From the NCBI GenBank assembly GCA_014268975.2, contig CP077096.1, forward strand, positions 3,695,501 through 3,759,500: a stretch of 64,000 nt of DNA. Direction: 5' to 3'. Numbering within the stretch: position 1 is the stretch's first letter; each line of letters begins with the position of its first letter. Of this stretch, positions 27,301 to 41,040 are shown one piece after another. Source of the stretch: Pseudomonas wayambapalatensis (GTDB taxonomy: Bacteria; Pseudomonadota; Gammaproteobacteria; Pseudomonadales; Pseudomonadaceae). A model generated the notes under the pieces. The model saw nothing but the letters and a program-made list of their open reading frames with translations. It did not search any database and was not told the DNA's origin. The translations under genes and the position numbers were made by a program.

Positions 27301-28936
27301 AACCCATGCCTTCACGGATGTACTCCTTGGAGAGTGGACGCGAAAGTTCCGGTAACGCGAAATTTGTCATACCCGAAAACATGTTGGGGTACCACGTTCC
27401 AGTAAAATCGGACCGTTTCAATACCGCCAGGGTCTTACCATCATGCTGGATTGTGATGGACTCAAAGTTCGGGGCACCATGCGTGACGGCGATAAAATTA
27501 AGTTGCGTTTCGCCTCGTGATTCAATGGCGTATAGTCGGAAATCCACGTAAAGACCGTAGTAATCCCAACCAATTTCGTCAAACAACAGGGCCAATGTCT
27601 GAAAACGCATGCGCAACTCGCTGGAGCGTGCACGTACTCGCAGTGAAGGCGCCGTCGGGCCCTGCTCGAGTACAGCATCGAGTGCAATATGAGGGTTGCC
27701 ACTCGGCTTGATGCTTTTCACCGCAGCATCGACCGCTGCAATACGCTGCGAAAAGGCCAAGCGGCTCGCGCTACCTGTGAATCGTCGAGAAAGGGCTGCG
27801 CTGTTGATAGGATCGATAGCGGGTGCGGTCCCACGTTTCAAGACATCCCGTTGAAGGCTGAATCTCTCCTCCCAGGCGTCATTGTCCGACGTATCGTGAA
27901 CAGCAACGAACAGTTGATCGTCATCCCCGTTCACGCGCCCAAGCGCAACCGCCATCACCCTGAAATTCTTCACTTTAGAGGGTATCTGCGACGAGTCGTC
28001 AGAATCGGTAACTTCGACGCCGTGCTGCCACAGTCGCTCCGGCGTAGTCCACTGGTTATCGAGCCCAAGGTGAATGATGTCCAAGGTCAGCGCATACGAA
28101 CGCTTGTTGCTTTCTTCACCATTCGCACCGAGGACCTTTGTCGGTGCAGTGAAGTACCACCAGATCACGTGCAACCGACCACCGAACAACACCGGACACA
28201 TCTGCAACATTGTCGTGCCCGGCGGAATGCTCACCGGTTTCCATTCCGACCACGCATCGGGCTGGATATAAGTGGAGGCCTGGTCCAGACGTACCTGGAC
28301 CTTGCGCCAGTAATAGGCGCAGGGCGAGGCATTGTCCTTGCCCAGCAAGTAGTAATCGGCGTTGGCGTAGGCATACCCTGGGAACTGGTCGGCATCACGG
28401 TGCCCGTCGCGGTAGTCGATGTAACCGGCCTGGACCCGGATGTTGTTCAGAAACTCATAACCCTTCAGATAGTTCAGCAGCGCCTTCTGAACACCCGCAT
28501 CATCGATTCGTCCCTGCGCCAGGTCGTTCTCGAGGGTCTTGAACAGCTCCGTCTTGTCCAGACGCAGTTCGGCACGGATATAGTTTTCCGGGTAGTCCTC
28601 CATCATCTGGTAGGCCGCCCATAACGAGTAGGTCGACATGGCCTGCTGCCAGAAAAGAGTCAACTCGGGGGCGAAATCCTTGCCGTAGCCCTGTTCGATA
28701 TTGTTGAGGATCGCGTTGACGTAGGTCTGGACACAGGCGATTGCCTCGGCCAACGCGGACGTGGTGACCTTGGCGCTGACCTGGGTGTCGGTCATCAGGT
28801 AACGGTCCAGGTGATCGGCCGTCATCATGCTCAGGCTACCGGCCTGCAGCTTGTCCGGTAGTACGTGGTGAATGGCATAGGCACTCAGCGCGTCGCGCCA
28901 TTGTTCCGCGAGTTGTTGGCTCAATTCAGTCTTCAT
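24338..28936 (-). CDS. TcA C-terminal half (TcaB/TccB-like)
   Basis: This 1532-residue protein is the pore and TcB-binding half of a split TcA subunit. Its N-terminus (YLMTDTQVSAKVTTSALAEA, then NNIEQGYGKDF) matches the neuraminidase-like domain start of the full-length TcA in this window near residue 795. NDLAQGRIDDAGVQKALLNY and YYWRKVQVRLDQ are further family landmarks. A long helical channel region lies at about 1040-1300, with a Gly/Ala-rich tip near residue 1110 (GGAINSGGSSALSAYYA). The C-terminal TcB-binding part has GHYLRRLHSVALSLPALLG and LPFEGTGAVSDWNLKFP. It follows the TcaA-like half by 42 bases and should assemble with it. Bases 27000-28200, probably receptor-binding, are visibly less GC-rich. 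Confidence 0.92.
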   Translation of the reverse strand: MKTELSQQLAEQWRDALSAYAIHHVLPDKLQAGSLSMMTADHLDRYLMTDTQVSAKVTTSALAEAIACVQTYVNAILNNIEQGYGKDFAPELTLFWQQAMSTYSLWAAYQMMEDYPENYIRAELRLDKTELFKTLENDLAQGRIDDAGVQKALLNYLKGYEFLNNIRVQAGYIDYRDGHRDADQFPGYAYANADYYLLGKDNASPCAYYWRKVQVRLDQASTYIQPDAWSEWKPVSIPPGTTMLQMCPVLFGGRLHVIWWYFTAPTKVLGANGEESNKRSYALTLDIIHLGLDNQWTTPERLWQHGVEVTDSDDSSQIPSKVKNFRVMAVALGRVNGDDDQLFVAVHDTSDNDAWEERFSLQRDVLKRGTAPAIDPINSAALSRRFTGSASRLAFSQRIAAVDAAVKSIKPSGNPHIALDAVLEQGPTAPSLRVRARSSELRMRFQTLALLFDEIGWDYYGLYVDFRLYAIESRGETQLNFIAVTHGAPNFESITIQHDGKTLAVLKRSDFTGTWYPNMFSGMTNFALPELSRPLSKEYIREGMGFTVIIDEAPGQPLQSTRNRVNGTVESIRLPKVELLHRQGDKSTTCWSGPWVLNKHAVSTWSRLEDIPLTGSAIFEVTAAGEAPATFTVTWGATSSLADTTIPYIHQQSDGTDFLVFNAIGGASAPLTVRLNSQHVSDLINRAEASPQAVFAWDAQHRQEPAYRKQLAGAVYQGWQPSAADPLLHMFDAYGSYLRELFFHVPHLIASRLQEEERFADARRWLGLIFNPYQKQPPRAIPGPDYWNCAWLLQDDTQAAGLDHELIEPHVIALRAPSHYRKAVFVQYVNMLIGEADQHYRYQTRDGLAHAWLLYRMAADLMGEVPDARAINTWQPKTVSEVLAVEPTDMLLADSGQDIVPANLPKQLSTFFWAGVAAHPAFRLPVNRQLLDLWQLLAERFYNLRHFLTLDGRPMVLPLYAPAANPFDLLMARMGGGTNLSHLMGQRTVVPPYRFRTLIAKAHEVVATLTQFSEQLRGLMEQEERTGLEALQYQHAAEIAGYTIAIQEQLLEQQEQQEGVLSKQALAAQTRYAHYTELVSQDMSVLEISAMVAHHAGGAINSGGSSALSAYYATQMAPRIFGMAQDRGDTTAPIMSGAQLLFLAGSALQISGDIMRETSTYKRRRQEWQLQATLASKDIDVIAEQVKAQACATQAARNSLDHSRKVLDQAQQMYAFYQSKSTNVSLYRWLRSQVTAWHATLFDVAVGLCNSAEACWQYETGNYDKRIVRASVWQADRHGLNAAGELRLDLHRLEAEALLRNERHLELRKTVSLRALIEQGQVFDKKGAALGDWPALLETLVENGELDFSLSETLFNQDYPGHYLRRLHSVALSLPALLGPYQDIRATLTQTQSRLLTKADIEGVKYLSPQLDQGEGDGRYVMRSLRPSQQVCLSSATQDIGLVTAPESDDRYLPFEGTGAVSDWNLKFPRAARQTELLQGLSDIVMEVRYLALYGGALFEEQVEALLPEDAPGRFAGVVRRGHVQPGDSHEQ

Positions 28937-28978
28937 ATGGGCCTCGCTGCAAAAGCTCGAAAGTCGATGGGGCCACAG

Positions 28979-31369
28979 TCATTTCTGTGCTCCCTTGATC
29001 ACGACATCAGTCAGGTTCGACGGATAAGTGGCGTCATAGGAGAATCCGAACTTCAGCCCTACATCCGTCTTCAGGCCCACGGGTCGACTGGTGATGGTCC
29101 AGGTCACGCCATCTTCGCCCAGTGCGTTGTCGGCACCCGGCGCGGGCGAGATCACCAAGCCCAACGAAGCTGCCGAGTTGCGGCCACTGACGTGAAGAGA
29201 CATCGGCTGGCCGATCAGCGAATGGCCGGCAGCCACGCGATAGGTCAAGGTGTGCGGCGTTTCCCCTTCGGAAGGCGGCGTAATGACGATCGCCCCCTCC
29301 AACGGTTTGCCGTCGAATTCGATCGTCAACCCGAGGGGCTCGAGGAAGGTCACCGGCTCGAACGGCTGGGACTGCGCCTTGCCCCAGCTCGCGGATACCG
29401 TACGCTGGCCAGCCGTGGTGCTTTTGAGATCGAAGCGGGCAATACCATCACTGCCTGTCAAGCTGACAGCGGGCTCGGCCACACGCGTGCCGCCTTCACT
29501 GACGCTCCAGGTGATGGGGTAGCGCGCCACGGGGATGCCATCGGAAGTGGCGATATGGATGTCATACTCCACCGTGCTGATGCCATCGGCCAACGGCCAG
29601 CTCCCCATCTTCCTGTACTGTCGCATCACCGCATCGGGAAGCACGTCGAACGCAAGATCCTTGCTGTGATAGGCCTCTGCGGTTTCATCGGCAGTACTGA
29701 GGGTCACGGTCACCTTCACCCGCCCAGCCGTACCGACCTTCAGTACGGCTCGACCCAGCCCGGCTCCATCACTGGTTTTGTCGGCGCTGACCAGTTCGCC
29801 CCCTTCAAGCAACCAGGACATCGCCTGGCCAGCGACCGGCTCGCCATCAAGCCCCAGGACCCTGGCCTGAACCGTGATCGGCTCATCCACGACCAACGCA
29901 GATTGCAGTACGAGCGAACTGATGTAGGGTCTGTCGGCAAAGCCAATCTGAACCACAGTGACGTCATCGGGCTTGCCTGCGTACCACGCGCGGACCTCGC
30001 CCGAGCCTGCCTCCCGGCTTCTTAGCGCAATCCGGCTGTAGCCGGTGTGGTCAGTCAAGGTTTCACCGATGTTGTCCACAAAGTAGCCGATTGTGGTGGA
30101 CCAGTTGATCAGACGATCCACCCCATCATTGTCATAACGGTCGACGAGCAGGGCAGCCAAGCGATAAATGCCTTGTCCGCCTGCGAGCTCCAGAGGCGCC
30201 CTGGCACCTGGTTGTCCCTCGATCCTGATCAATCGCACCGTCTCTTCGTCACAGTCGATCACCACCGGCGGCGCGAATGCCTTGCCATCGAGCAGGTAGC
30301 TGGCCTGCACATGGGCACTGCCCAACTGCGTACCGGCCTGCAGTCGCACCTTGGCCACCCCCTCTTCATCGGTGTAGCTGGAATGGGACTGCAAAACCCC
30401 CAGATCGGTGGACCAGGTGACGCGAATACCTGAAACCGGCTCGTTCTGCATGTCGAGCAGTTTCAAGGTCACCGTGGTTTCCTGATCAGGCGCCCTGGCG
30501 ATCAGACGTGTCTCACTCACGGTGCAGCGCGTGGCCAGGCTCTGACGCAGCTCTGCCTCGTCCCGGCGTTGCGCGCTGTCACCGTCGAGGCTGCTGAGCA
30601 TCTCTTGGGCGGCATCGCGGTAGTCCTGTGTGTCTGAATAGGCAGTCAGCTTGCTGAGTTTCATCAGTGATTCAGCGCTCAGCCCCGTGGTCTCGCTGAG
30701 CAGCTTGGTGTCGACCACGATGCGCAACTGGGTCAGATCGCGAATGATGCCATCGGGCGAAACCCGGGCCGCCACGTCCAGCACCTCACGGATCCCCCAA
30801 CCCAACCAGGCCGAGATACGCTGGGCAGCCGCATCCCTGATCAGACGCTGTTCATTTGCGGTCAGGTCATGCAATCCCTCGATTGCCGAGAAATAGCCCA
30901 GCAGTTGTGCTTCCGTTTGCTTGGCCAGACGCAGGCCACGGGCGTAGCGATCGAGATGGTAGAGCGTGTGCAAGGACAAGTCGAAGGCGTCGATGCCGAA
31001 CCGTGCGCGGTGCGCGCGCATCAACAAGCTGGAGAACAACGTGGGCGTCAACTCGAAACGCGTCGCGATTTGTGCACAGCGCTGCATCCGCTGCACCAGC
31101 CCCAGCATGGCCTTCATGGCATCGGACTGGGATTGCTGCGGGTCGAAGGCCACCGCACTCTCCAGCAGTTGGTGCACTGTGCCCTCGGCCCAGTAGACCA
31201 TCGGGATCGCCATGTCTGCATTGACCTTCAGAAGCTGTGAAAGACCCTGTTGAACGACGCCCCACTGCTGCGAACGAATGCGCAGGACCACGCCGAGAAT
31301 AATGCCGGTCAGGCGCTCCTTTTCAGCGCTGTCCATATCGGGCAACTGGCTTTTGCCGGCGCTGGCCAA
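28979..31369 (-). CDS. TcA N-terminal half, 3' fragment with Big-1 Ig domains
   Basis: This is the downstream part of a TcaA/TccA-like protein separated from its beginning by a frameshift. The open frame gives 796 residues from a TTG at 31369. No ribosome site is present, and the family-like sequence continues upstream to about 31446 (FDPEQYEQFAEREIKAAVDQ) before any start codon. Residues 1-290 are alpha-helical shell. About 300-700 hold four invasin-like Big-1 domains (PVSGIRVTWSTDLGVL, DRLINWSTTIGYFV, PVAGQAMSWLLEGGEL, PVARYPITWSVSEGG). The C-terminus (EDGVTWTITSRPVGLK, then KFGFSY) resembles one unit of the neighbouring Ig-repeat protein. If the locus is functional, this fragment needs frameshifting or independent initiation. 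Confidence 0.8.
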   Translation of the reverse strand: MASAGKSQLPDMDSAEKERLTGIILGVVLRIRSQQWGVVQQGLSQLLKVNADMAIPMVYWAEGTVHQLLESAVAFDPQQSQSDAMKAMLGLVQRMQRCAQIATRFELTPTLFSSLLMRAHRARFGIDAFDLSLHTLYHLDRYARGLRLAKQTEAQLLGYFSAIEGLHDLTANEQRLIRDAAAQRISAWLGWGIREVLDVAARVSPDGIIRDLTQLRIVVDTKLLSETTGLSAESLMKLSKLTAYSDTQDYRDAAQEMLSSLDGDSAQRRDEAELRQSLATRCTVSETRLIARAPDQETTVTLKLLDMQNEPVSGIRVTWSTDLGVLQSHSSYTDEEGVAKVRLQAGTQLGSAHVQASYLLDGKAFAPPVVIDCDEETVRLIRIEGQPGARAPLELAGGQGIYRLAALLVDRYDNDGVDRLINWSTTIGYFVDNIGETLTDHTGYSRIALRSREAGSGEVRAWYAGKPDDVTVVQIGFADRPYISSLVLQSALVVDEPITVQARVLGLDGEPVAGQAMSWLLEGGELVSADKTSDGAGLGRAVLKVGTAGRVKVTVTLSTADETAEAYHSKDLAFDVLPDAVMRQYRKMGSWPLADGISTVEYDIHIATSDGIPVARYPITWSVSEGGTRVAEPAVSLTGSDGIARFDLKSTTAGQRTVSASWGKAQSQPFEPVTFLEPLGLTIEFDGKPLEGAIVITPPSEGETPHTLTYRVAAGHSLIGQPMSLHVSGRNSAASLGLVISPAPGADNALGEDGVTWTITSRPVGLKTDVGLKFGFSYDATYPSNLTDVVIKGAQK

Positions 31370-33582
31370 CTGATCGACCGCCGCCTTGATTTCCCGCTCG
31401 GCAAATTGCTCGTACTGTTCCGGGTCGAAGTCCTGTTCGGGGTCGCCAGCAAGCCCTGCTCATCGACAACCTGTACCAAGGCTTTCAACCACTCACCTGC
31501 AGGTAGGGCCAGAACACCGGCATCCAGCAGGGCCTGCTCGAAGGCCTGGAAAGGTAGCAACTGAGTCTTGAGTTCGCCGAACAGTGCAGAGATTTCCTGA
31601 GGCACCACATCGGGCGTCTCGACCGGCAGCAACTGCTGCACCAGCCAGCTGATCGGCAGGTCCTGCTCCTGACACCAGAGCACGCAGTGGCTGATGGCAT
31701 GGATGACGCTGAGGGTGTCGGTCTGGGCAAAACTGCGGTACATGGCATTTTGCGGTGCCCCCGCCAGTTGCAAGGCATAAAGCCCCTCGGGGCTCAGGGT
31801 TTCCAACAGTGCCAGCAGCTCGATGGTGGTAACCGAAAGCAGACGGGCCAGCATCGCCACACGGTAGAAGGCACTGACCACGCGCACAGAGCGCTGCAGC
31901 TTGTCGCCCCCTTGCCCCTGCATCAACACACGCGACAGGTAACGGAACGTCTCCAGGTTGATGCCCAGCCCGCGGCATAACTGGTCAACGGTACGTTTGC
32001 TCACGACATCGTCGCCCGAGAGGCTGAATTCGCTACCGTCGAGCACCAGACGCGACGTGGGATCGCTGTTGAAGACCCGGTCGAAATGGCTCGCAGTCGC
32101 GCCAATGCCGTGAACAGCCATATCCGAGAGCAGCACGGAAAAGTCTTCAGCGCTACAGGCGAAGCGCTCTCGCAAGAACTGGAACAAACCCAAGGCCCGA
32201 TGGGTATTGACCGTCATCCATAACGGCGAGTCATCGGACTTGATGCGCCTGACTTCGGCGACAGCGCGCTTTTCCGCATCAATTGCCGCACACACCACCT
32301 GGTCGGCCTGGGCATAGGTCAGATTCAAAGCGCTGGCCACGCGCACCAGGCGTTGGACCCGGTCAAACCGCATTTCGGACAAGTTTTCGAAGGTGTGCAG
32401 CTGTGGGTCCTGCGCATCGCTGACAACCCCAACCGGCGCTGCCTCGCCGCTGTTGATGAAGCGTGCGACGAACAGGGCCGGCGAAACCTGCTCGGCCAGT
32501 ACATTGCTGGTCACGTTGTCCGAACGCGTGGGTGCATAGGCCGCCAGGCCGAACAGCGACTCCATCTCGTCCTGACTGATCTGCACGGCCTGACAGAAGG
32601 TCACCACCTTTTGCAGGTACATGGCATTCGGCACTCCGAAGTTGTCCTCGAAGAACGCCTGATGCCGCTCCCCGGGCTCATCGGACTGTGTCTTCAGCCC
32701 ACGACTCTGCGCCGCTGTGCCGAAGTAGGGTGGCTCGATCAGCAGGGCACGCAGCAGCGGGCCCAGCGTGGCTTCCTGCTGCAGCGCGGCATCGGACCAG
32801 GGTGAATGCGCACCGGGCTGGATGAAGTAAGGGTTGTCGATGTCCGACAGGCGTGCCACATCACCCATCAGCAGCGAGTTGTGCGACAGCACGGTACGGA
32901 TCTGCGCCCAATACGCTTCATAGGGAAACTGCTTGATGGGATAGCGAACCTTGAGCAGCTTGTCTTCTGTGGCCGTGCGCTCACTGTCCGCTTGCTGGCG
33001 ATGTTCTTCGATCAACTGTTCCAGGACATGGATGATCACCTCGACCTGCGGCAGTTCACGGTTCATGAACGCCTCATCGATCAGGCGCTCGAACATATCA
33101 GGGCGCCGGGTTTTTAGCGTCAGGATCAGATCCGCATCGCCCTGGGCCTCGACGTGATCCTGGATGAACGTCAGTAGATCGATGAGGTAGGCCACTGGCG
33201 AGGTGGTGGCATCCACCGCCTGCGGATGTGCGTTGTTGCCCCAACTGGGCAAGAACTGATTTTCGAAGGTCGGGCCTCTGGATAAGTCCAGAGGGCCCTT
33301 TAGCTCATCTGAGGGGCGGCGCGCCCCGGCAATCAGGCGCTTTTCCCGGAAAGTACGCATCATCGCCGCTGCCGCAGCATTCAGACGCCCCTTCAGTCGC
33401 TGGGCTTCGTCGCTGTGCAAGCTCGGATGATGCGCCATCAGCGCATCGGTCGTCTTGCACTGCAGGCCAATGATCGAGTCTTGCTCCAGGGGCGCTGGGG
33501 TGAGTTTGACTTTGATTCCCGGCTCGGTGTCCAGCAGTCTGTCGAGTAGGCCAACTTGTTTGCGGCTCTGGCGTTTGGCCAT
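31309..33582 (-). CDS. TcA N-terminal half, 5' fragment (VRP1/TcaA-like), frameshifted
   Basis: This encodes 757 residues from the ATG at 33582, which has AGGGGG upstream; the frame is open to 33657 but that part is unsupported. It is the alpha-helical shell of a TcA subunit. SPVAYLIDLLTFIQDHVEA and LKTRRPDMFERLIDEAFMNR are typical of the VRP1 (Salmonella virulence plasmid A) domain. RALGLFQFLRERF and VVSAFYRVAMLARLL align with the full-length TcA elsewhere in this window. After VVDEQGLLA (about base 31450) the frame turns into Ser/Arg/Pro-rich sequence and stops at 31309, while the family sequence continues in another frame. A single lost base fits. It is first gene of the minus-strand Tc unit. 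Confidence 0.85.
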   Translation of the reverse strand: MAKRQSRKQVGLLDRLLDTEPGIKVKLTPAPLEQDSIIGLQCKTTDALMAHHPSLHSDEAQRLKGRLNAAAAAMMRTFREKRLIAGARRPSDELKGPLDLSRGPTFENQFLPSWGNNAHPQAVDATTSPVAYLIDLLTFIQDHVEAQGDADLILTLKTRRPDMFERLIDEAFMNRELPQVEVIIHVLEQLIEEHRQQADSERTATEDKLLKVRYPIKQFPYEAYWAQIRTVLSHNSLLMGDVARLSDIDNPYFIQPGAHSPWSDAALQQEATLGPLLRALLIEPPYFGTAAQSRGLKTQSDEPGERHQAFFEDNFGVPNAMYLQKVVTFCQAVQISQDEMESLFGLAAYAPTRSDNVTSNVLAEQVSPALFVARFINSGEAAPVGVVSDAQDPQLHTFENLSEMRFDRVQRLVRVASALNLTYAQADQVVCAAIDAEKRAVAEVRRIKSDDSPLWMTVNTHRALGLFQFLRERFACSAEDFSVLLSDMAVHGIGATASHFDRVFNSDPTSRLVLDGSEFSLSGDDVVSKRTVDQLCRGLGINLETFRYLSRVLMQGQGGDKLQRSVRVVSAFYRVAMLARLLSVTTIELLALLETLSPEGLYALQLAGAPQNAMYRSFAQTDTLSVIHAISHCVLWCQEQDLPISWLVQQLLPVETPDVVPQEISALFGELKTQLLPFQAFEQALLDAGVLALPAGEWLKALVQVVDEQGLLATPNRTSTRNSTSNLPSGKSRRRSISWPAPAKASCPIWTALKRSA

Positions 33583-34068
33583 GGTTTCCCCCTGGCGATC
33601 ATTGGCGTGAGCGAGCGAAGCGGGCCTGCGTTGCGCTGGCCCTTTCGTGGGTGTCACTGGATGCTAGGTACAAATACGCCCGAGCGAAACTGACAGAATT
33701 AGCAGGTAGCCAGTCGATCAAAGGGCCGCTAATACAGCCAAACCTGGCTAGCAATGTTTTGGCATAACCAAACCCAGACAAAGAACCCACATTACTAACC
33801 GAAGGGCAATCACACGCTTATTCAACGCGTTACCCGTCACAACACAATTTTCTGATCGCACCAACCTTTTCTTGACGCAAGGCGCCAGCTCTCCTTAGCT
33901 GAACATATCGCCCACTGCGAAAACTTCGCGCCGAGCTCTCTGGCCCGCGTCTTTACGCGCGCCAGCAAACTCCGCGTGCTGGTTTGTGTCGCCCCCTGTT
34001 TCGTGTCGTACAGCTCGTGACACCAGGCCAGGCCTTGGCTGTTACCCACAAGAAACAGGAGATCCGCC
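33583..34068. other. Divergent intergenic region, Tc island and autotransporter
   Basis: This 486-base region is gene-free and less GC-rich than its surroundings. It must carry the promoter of the minus-strand Tc unit and that of the plus-strand autotransporter gene, whose AGGAG ribosome site is at about 34056. I see no REP, no clear operator palindrome and no convincing coding sequence. Short open frames crossing it have no ribosome sites. Confidence 0.5.
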
Positions 34069-35145
34069 ATGAAACGAGCATCGAATCCTTTGCGCTTCGA
34101 CCGGCTGTTCTGTGCGGTTTCCACGTCGCTGCTTCTGGCAACCCCGGTGGAAACGTTCGCGCTCGACCTTGACGAAGAGACCCCTTTCGCCAGCCCGTTG
34201 CAGCCACCGGCGATACCCCTGCTGTCGCTCAATCCTGTGAGCGCCAGTGGCCTGGGGATGGGCACCCTGCAGGCGTTCTCCGAACGCATGAGTGCGCGTC
34301 ACGGGGATGTGCCGATGGGCATGGTCGCCAGCCAATGGGCACAGTTCTTCCCCGGCGCCCCGCACCCGACCTCCATGCCGCCAGCCCGGCTTGAGGCGCC
34401 CAGCCAGCAGTTGACGATCGGCCCGGACCTCTTCGTACGTGAGACCGCCGGCGGTAACGTGCACCGCGCCGGGGTGTTCGTCGGTCACAACAACCTGCAG
34501 AGCAGCTTCAACGGCATGCGCTCCCTGCTCGGTGACAAGCAGCGCAACGCGGTCAACCTCAGCGGCGAAAGCCTGGGCGTTTACTGGAGCATGACCCACG
34601 ACCAGGGCTGGCATGTGGATGCAGTGGCCATGGGCACGCGCATCGATGTCAACGGTCGCAGCCAGAGCGGCCAGCGCCTGGATGACAGCGGCCATGCCAT
34701 GACCTTCTCGGTCGAGGGTGGCTTCCCCATCGGCCTGGGCAACCACTGGGTGATCGAGCCGCAGGCGCAGTTGATCAACCAGCAGTTCTTCCCCGCCGGC
34801 CAGGCCCAGGCCGAGACCCTGCAGGCGTTCGACAGCCAGCCGAGCTGGAGTGGCCGGGTGGGCGCGAAACTGTCGGGGCGCTACGAAGTGCGGGGCATGC
34901 CAATCGAACCCTATGTGCGGACCAACGTCTGGTACGACTTCAACAACAGCGATGCGGTAAAGCTGGATCAGGTCGACAAGATCTCCAGCTCGCGCAGTGC
35001 AGCGACCGTGGAACTGGGCCTGGGTTTGGTGGCGCGGGTCACGCCGACGGTGGCGCTGTTCGTCAGCGCCGACTACAGCAGTGATGTGGATGACAACGAT
35101 CTGAATGGGCTGATCGGAAGCCTTGGGGTACGGATGCGCTGGTGA
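34069..35145 (+). CDS. Autotransporter-type outer-membrane beta-barrel protein
   Basis: This 358-residue protein has a probable signal peptide (basic start MKRASNPLRFDR, hydrophobic core, cleavage near TFA). About 90 residues of passenger-like sequence follow, then a translocator barrel of alternating strands. Landmarks are GPDLFVRETAGGNVHRAGVF, LSGESLGVYWSMTHDQGWHV, FSVEGGFPIGLGNHWVIEPQ and SGRYEVRGMPIEPYVRTNVW. It ends in a strand with an aromatic last residue (LGVRMRW), as in barrels recognised by the Bam machinery. The passenger is far shorter than in classical type Va autotransporters. Ligand and role are unknown. Confidence 0.85.
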   Translation: MKRASNPLRFDRLFCAVSTSLLLATPVETFALDLDEETPFASPLQPPAIPLLSLNPVSASGLGMGTLQAFSERMSARHGDVPMGMVASQWAQFFPGAPHPTSMPPARLEAPSQQLTIGPDLFVRETAGGNVHRAGVFVGHNNLQSSFNGMRSLLGDKQRNAVNLSGESLGVYWSMTHDQGWHVDAVAMGTRIDVNGRSQSGQRLDDSGHAMTFSVEGGFPIGLGNHWVIEPQAQLINQQFFPAGQAQAETLQAFDSQPSWSGRVGAKLSGRYEVRGMPIEPYVRTNVWYDFNNSDAVKLDQVDKISSSRSAATVELGLGLVARVTPTVALFVSADYSSDVDDNDLNGLIGSLGVRMRW

Positions 35146-35155
35146 TCAGCGCATG

Positions 35156-35185
35156 CGGCGCATCCCCCTGCAGGAGGATGCGCCG
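35156..35185. terminator. Hairpin between convergent autotransporter gene and glgB
   Basis: A perfect 10-bp stem (CGGCGCATCC with GGATGCGCCG) closes a 10-base loop. It lies 11 bases after the autotransporter stop and 6 bases before the end of glgB. There is no U-run. The position between two converging genes suggests shared termination. Confidence 0.5.
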
Positions 35186-35190
35186 TGACA

Positions 35191-37401
<2,211 letters not shown>

Positions 37402-37447
37402 CTCACTGCCCCTTTCCATATTCCATATATTTTTCAAAGTAACGCAG

Positions 37448-37561
37448 TGCCTGGCACGGGTTGCGCCCATGATCGCGGGACGAGCCCGCTCCCACGGGTA
37501 CCGTTGTGCAGGGGTGGGAGCGGGCTCGTCCCGCGATCACCGGCACAGCCGGTGCCAGGCA
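37448..37561. repeat. Large REPIN between treS and glgB
   Basis: The inner arms at 37470-37494 and 37515-37539 are perfect 25-base inverted copies (GATCGCGGGACGAGCCCGCT and its complement). Outer arms TGCCTGGCAC (37448-37457) and GTGCCAGGCA (37552-37561) extend the dyad. The transcript could fold into one long hairpin inside the glgE-treS-glgB unit. Confidence 0.85.
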
Positions 37562-37582
37562 ACACCGCCTTCCCTACAGAGC

Positions 37583-40894
<3,312 letters not shown>

Positions 40895-40939
40895 GTGCGA
40901 CTCCTTTCAAGATCGAATTTCGGCGTGAGGCTGTCGGGA

Positions 40940-41032
40940 CCGTTCTGCGGTCCTTCGCGGGTAAACCTGCTCCTACAAAGGCGGCGCAAAACCTGTGGGA
41001 TCGGGCTTGCCCGCGAAGGGCCGCAACGCGGC
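40940..41032. repeat. REP pair between glgE and treS
   Basis: The left arm CCTTCGCGGGTAAACCTGCT and right arm GGGATCGGGCTTGCCCGCGA are imperfect inverted REP copies, flanked by CTGCGG and CCGCAA. The left copy is the more degenerate. Like the REPIN before glgB, it lies inside a likely transcription unit. Confidence 0.7.
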
Positions 41033-41040
41033 CCCTGCAT

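Noticed and set aside
31435..31465. Programmed -1 frameshifting in the TcaA-like gene
   Set aside because: No slippery heptamer (X XXY YYZ) or clear downstream stem was found at the junction, so a plain one-base deletion is preferred.
33837..34289. A 150-codon minus-strand frame between the Tc island and the autotransporter gene
   Set aside because: It overlaps the autotransporter coding start, lacks a ribosome site and has no recognisable domain.
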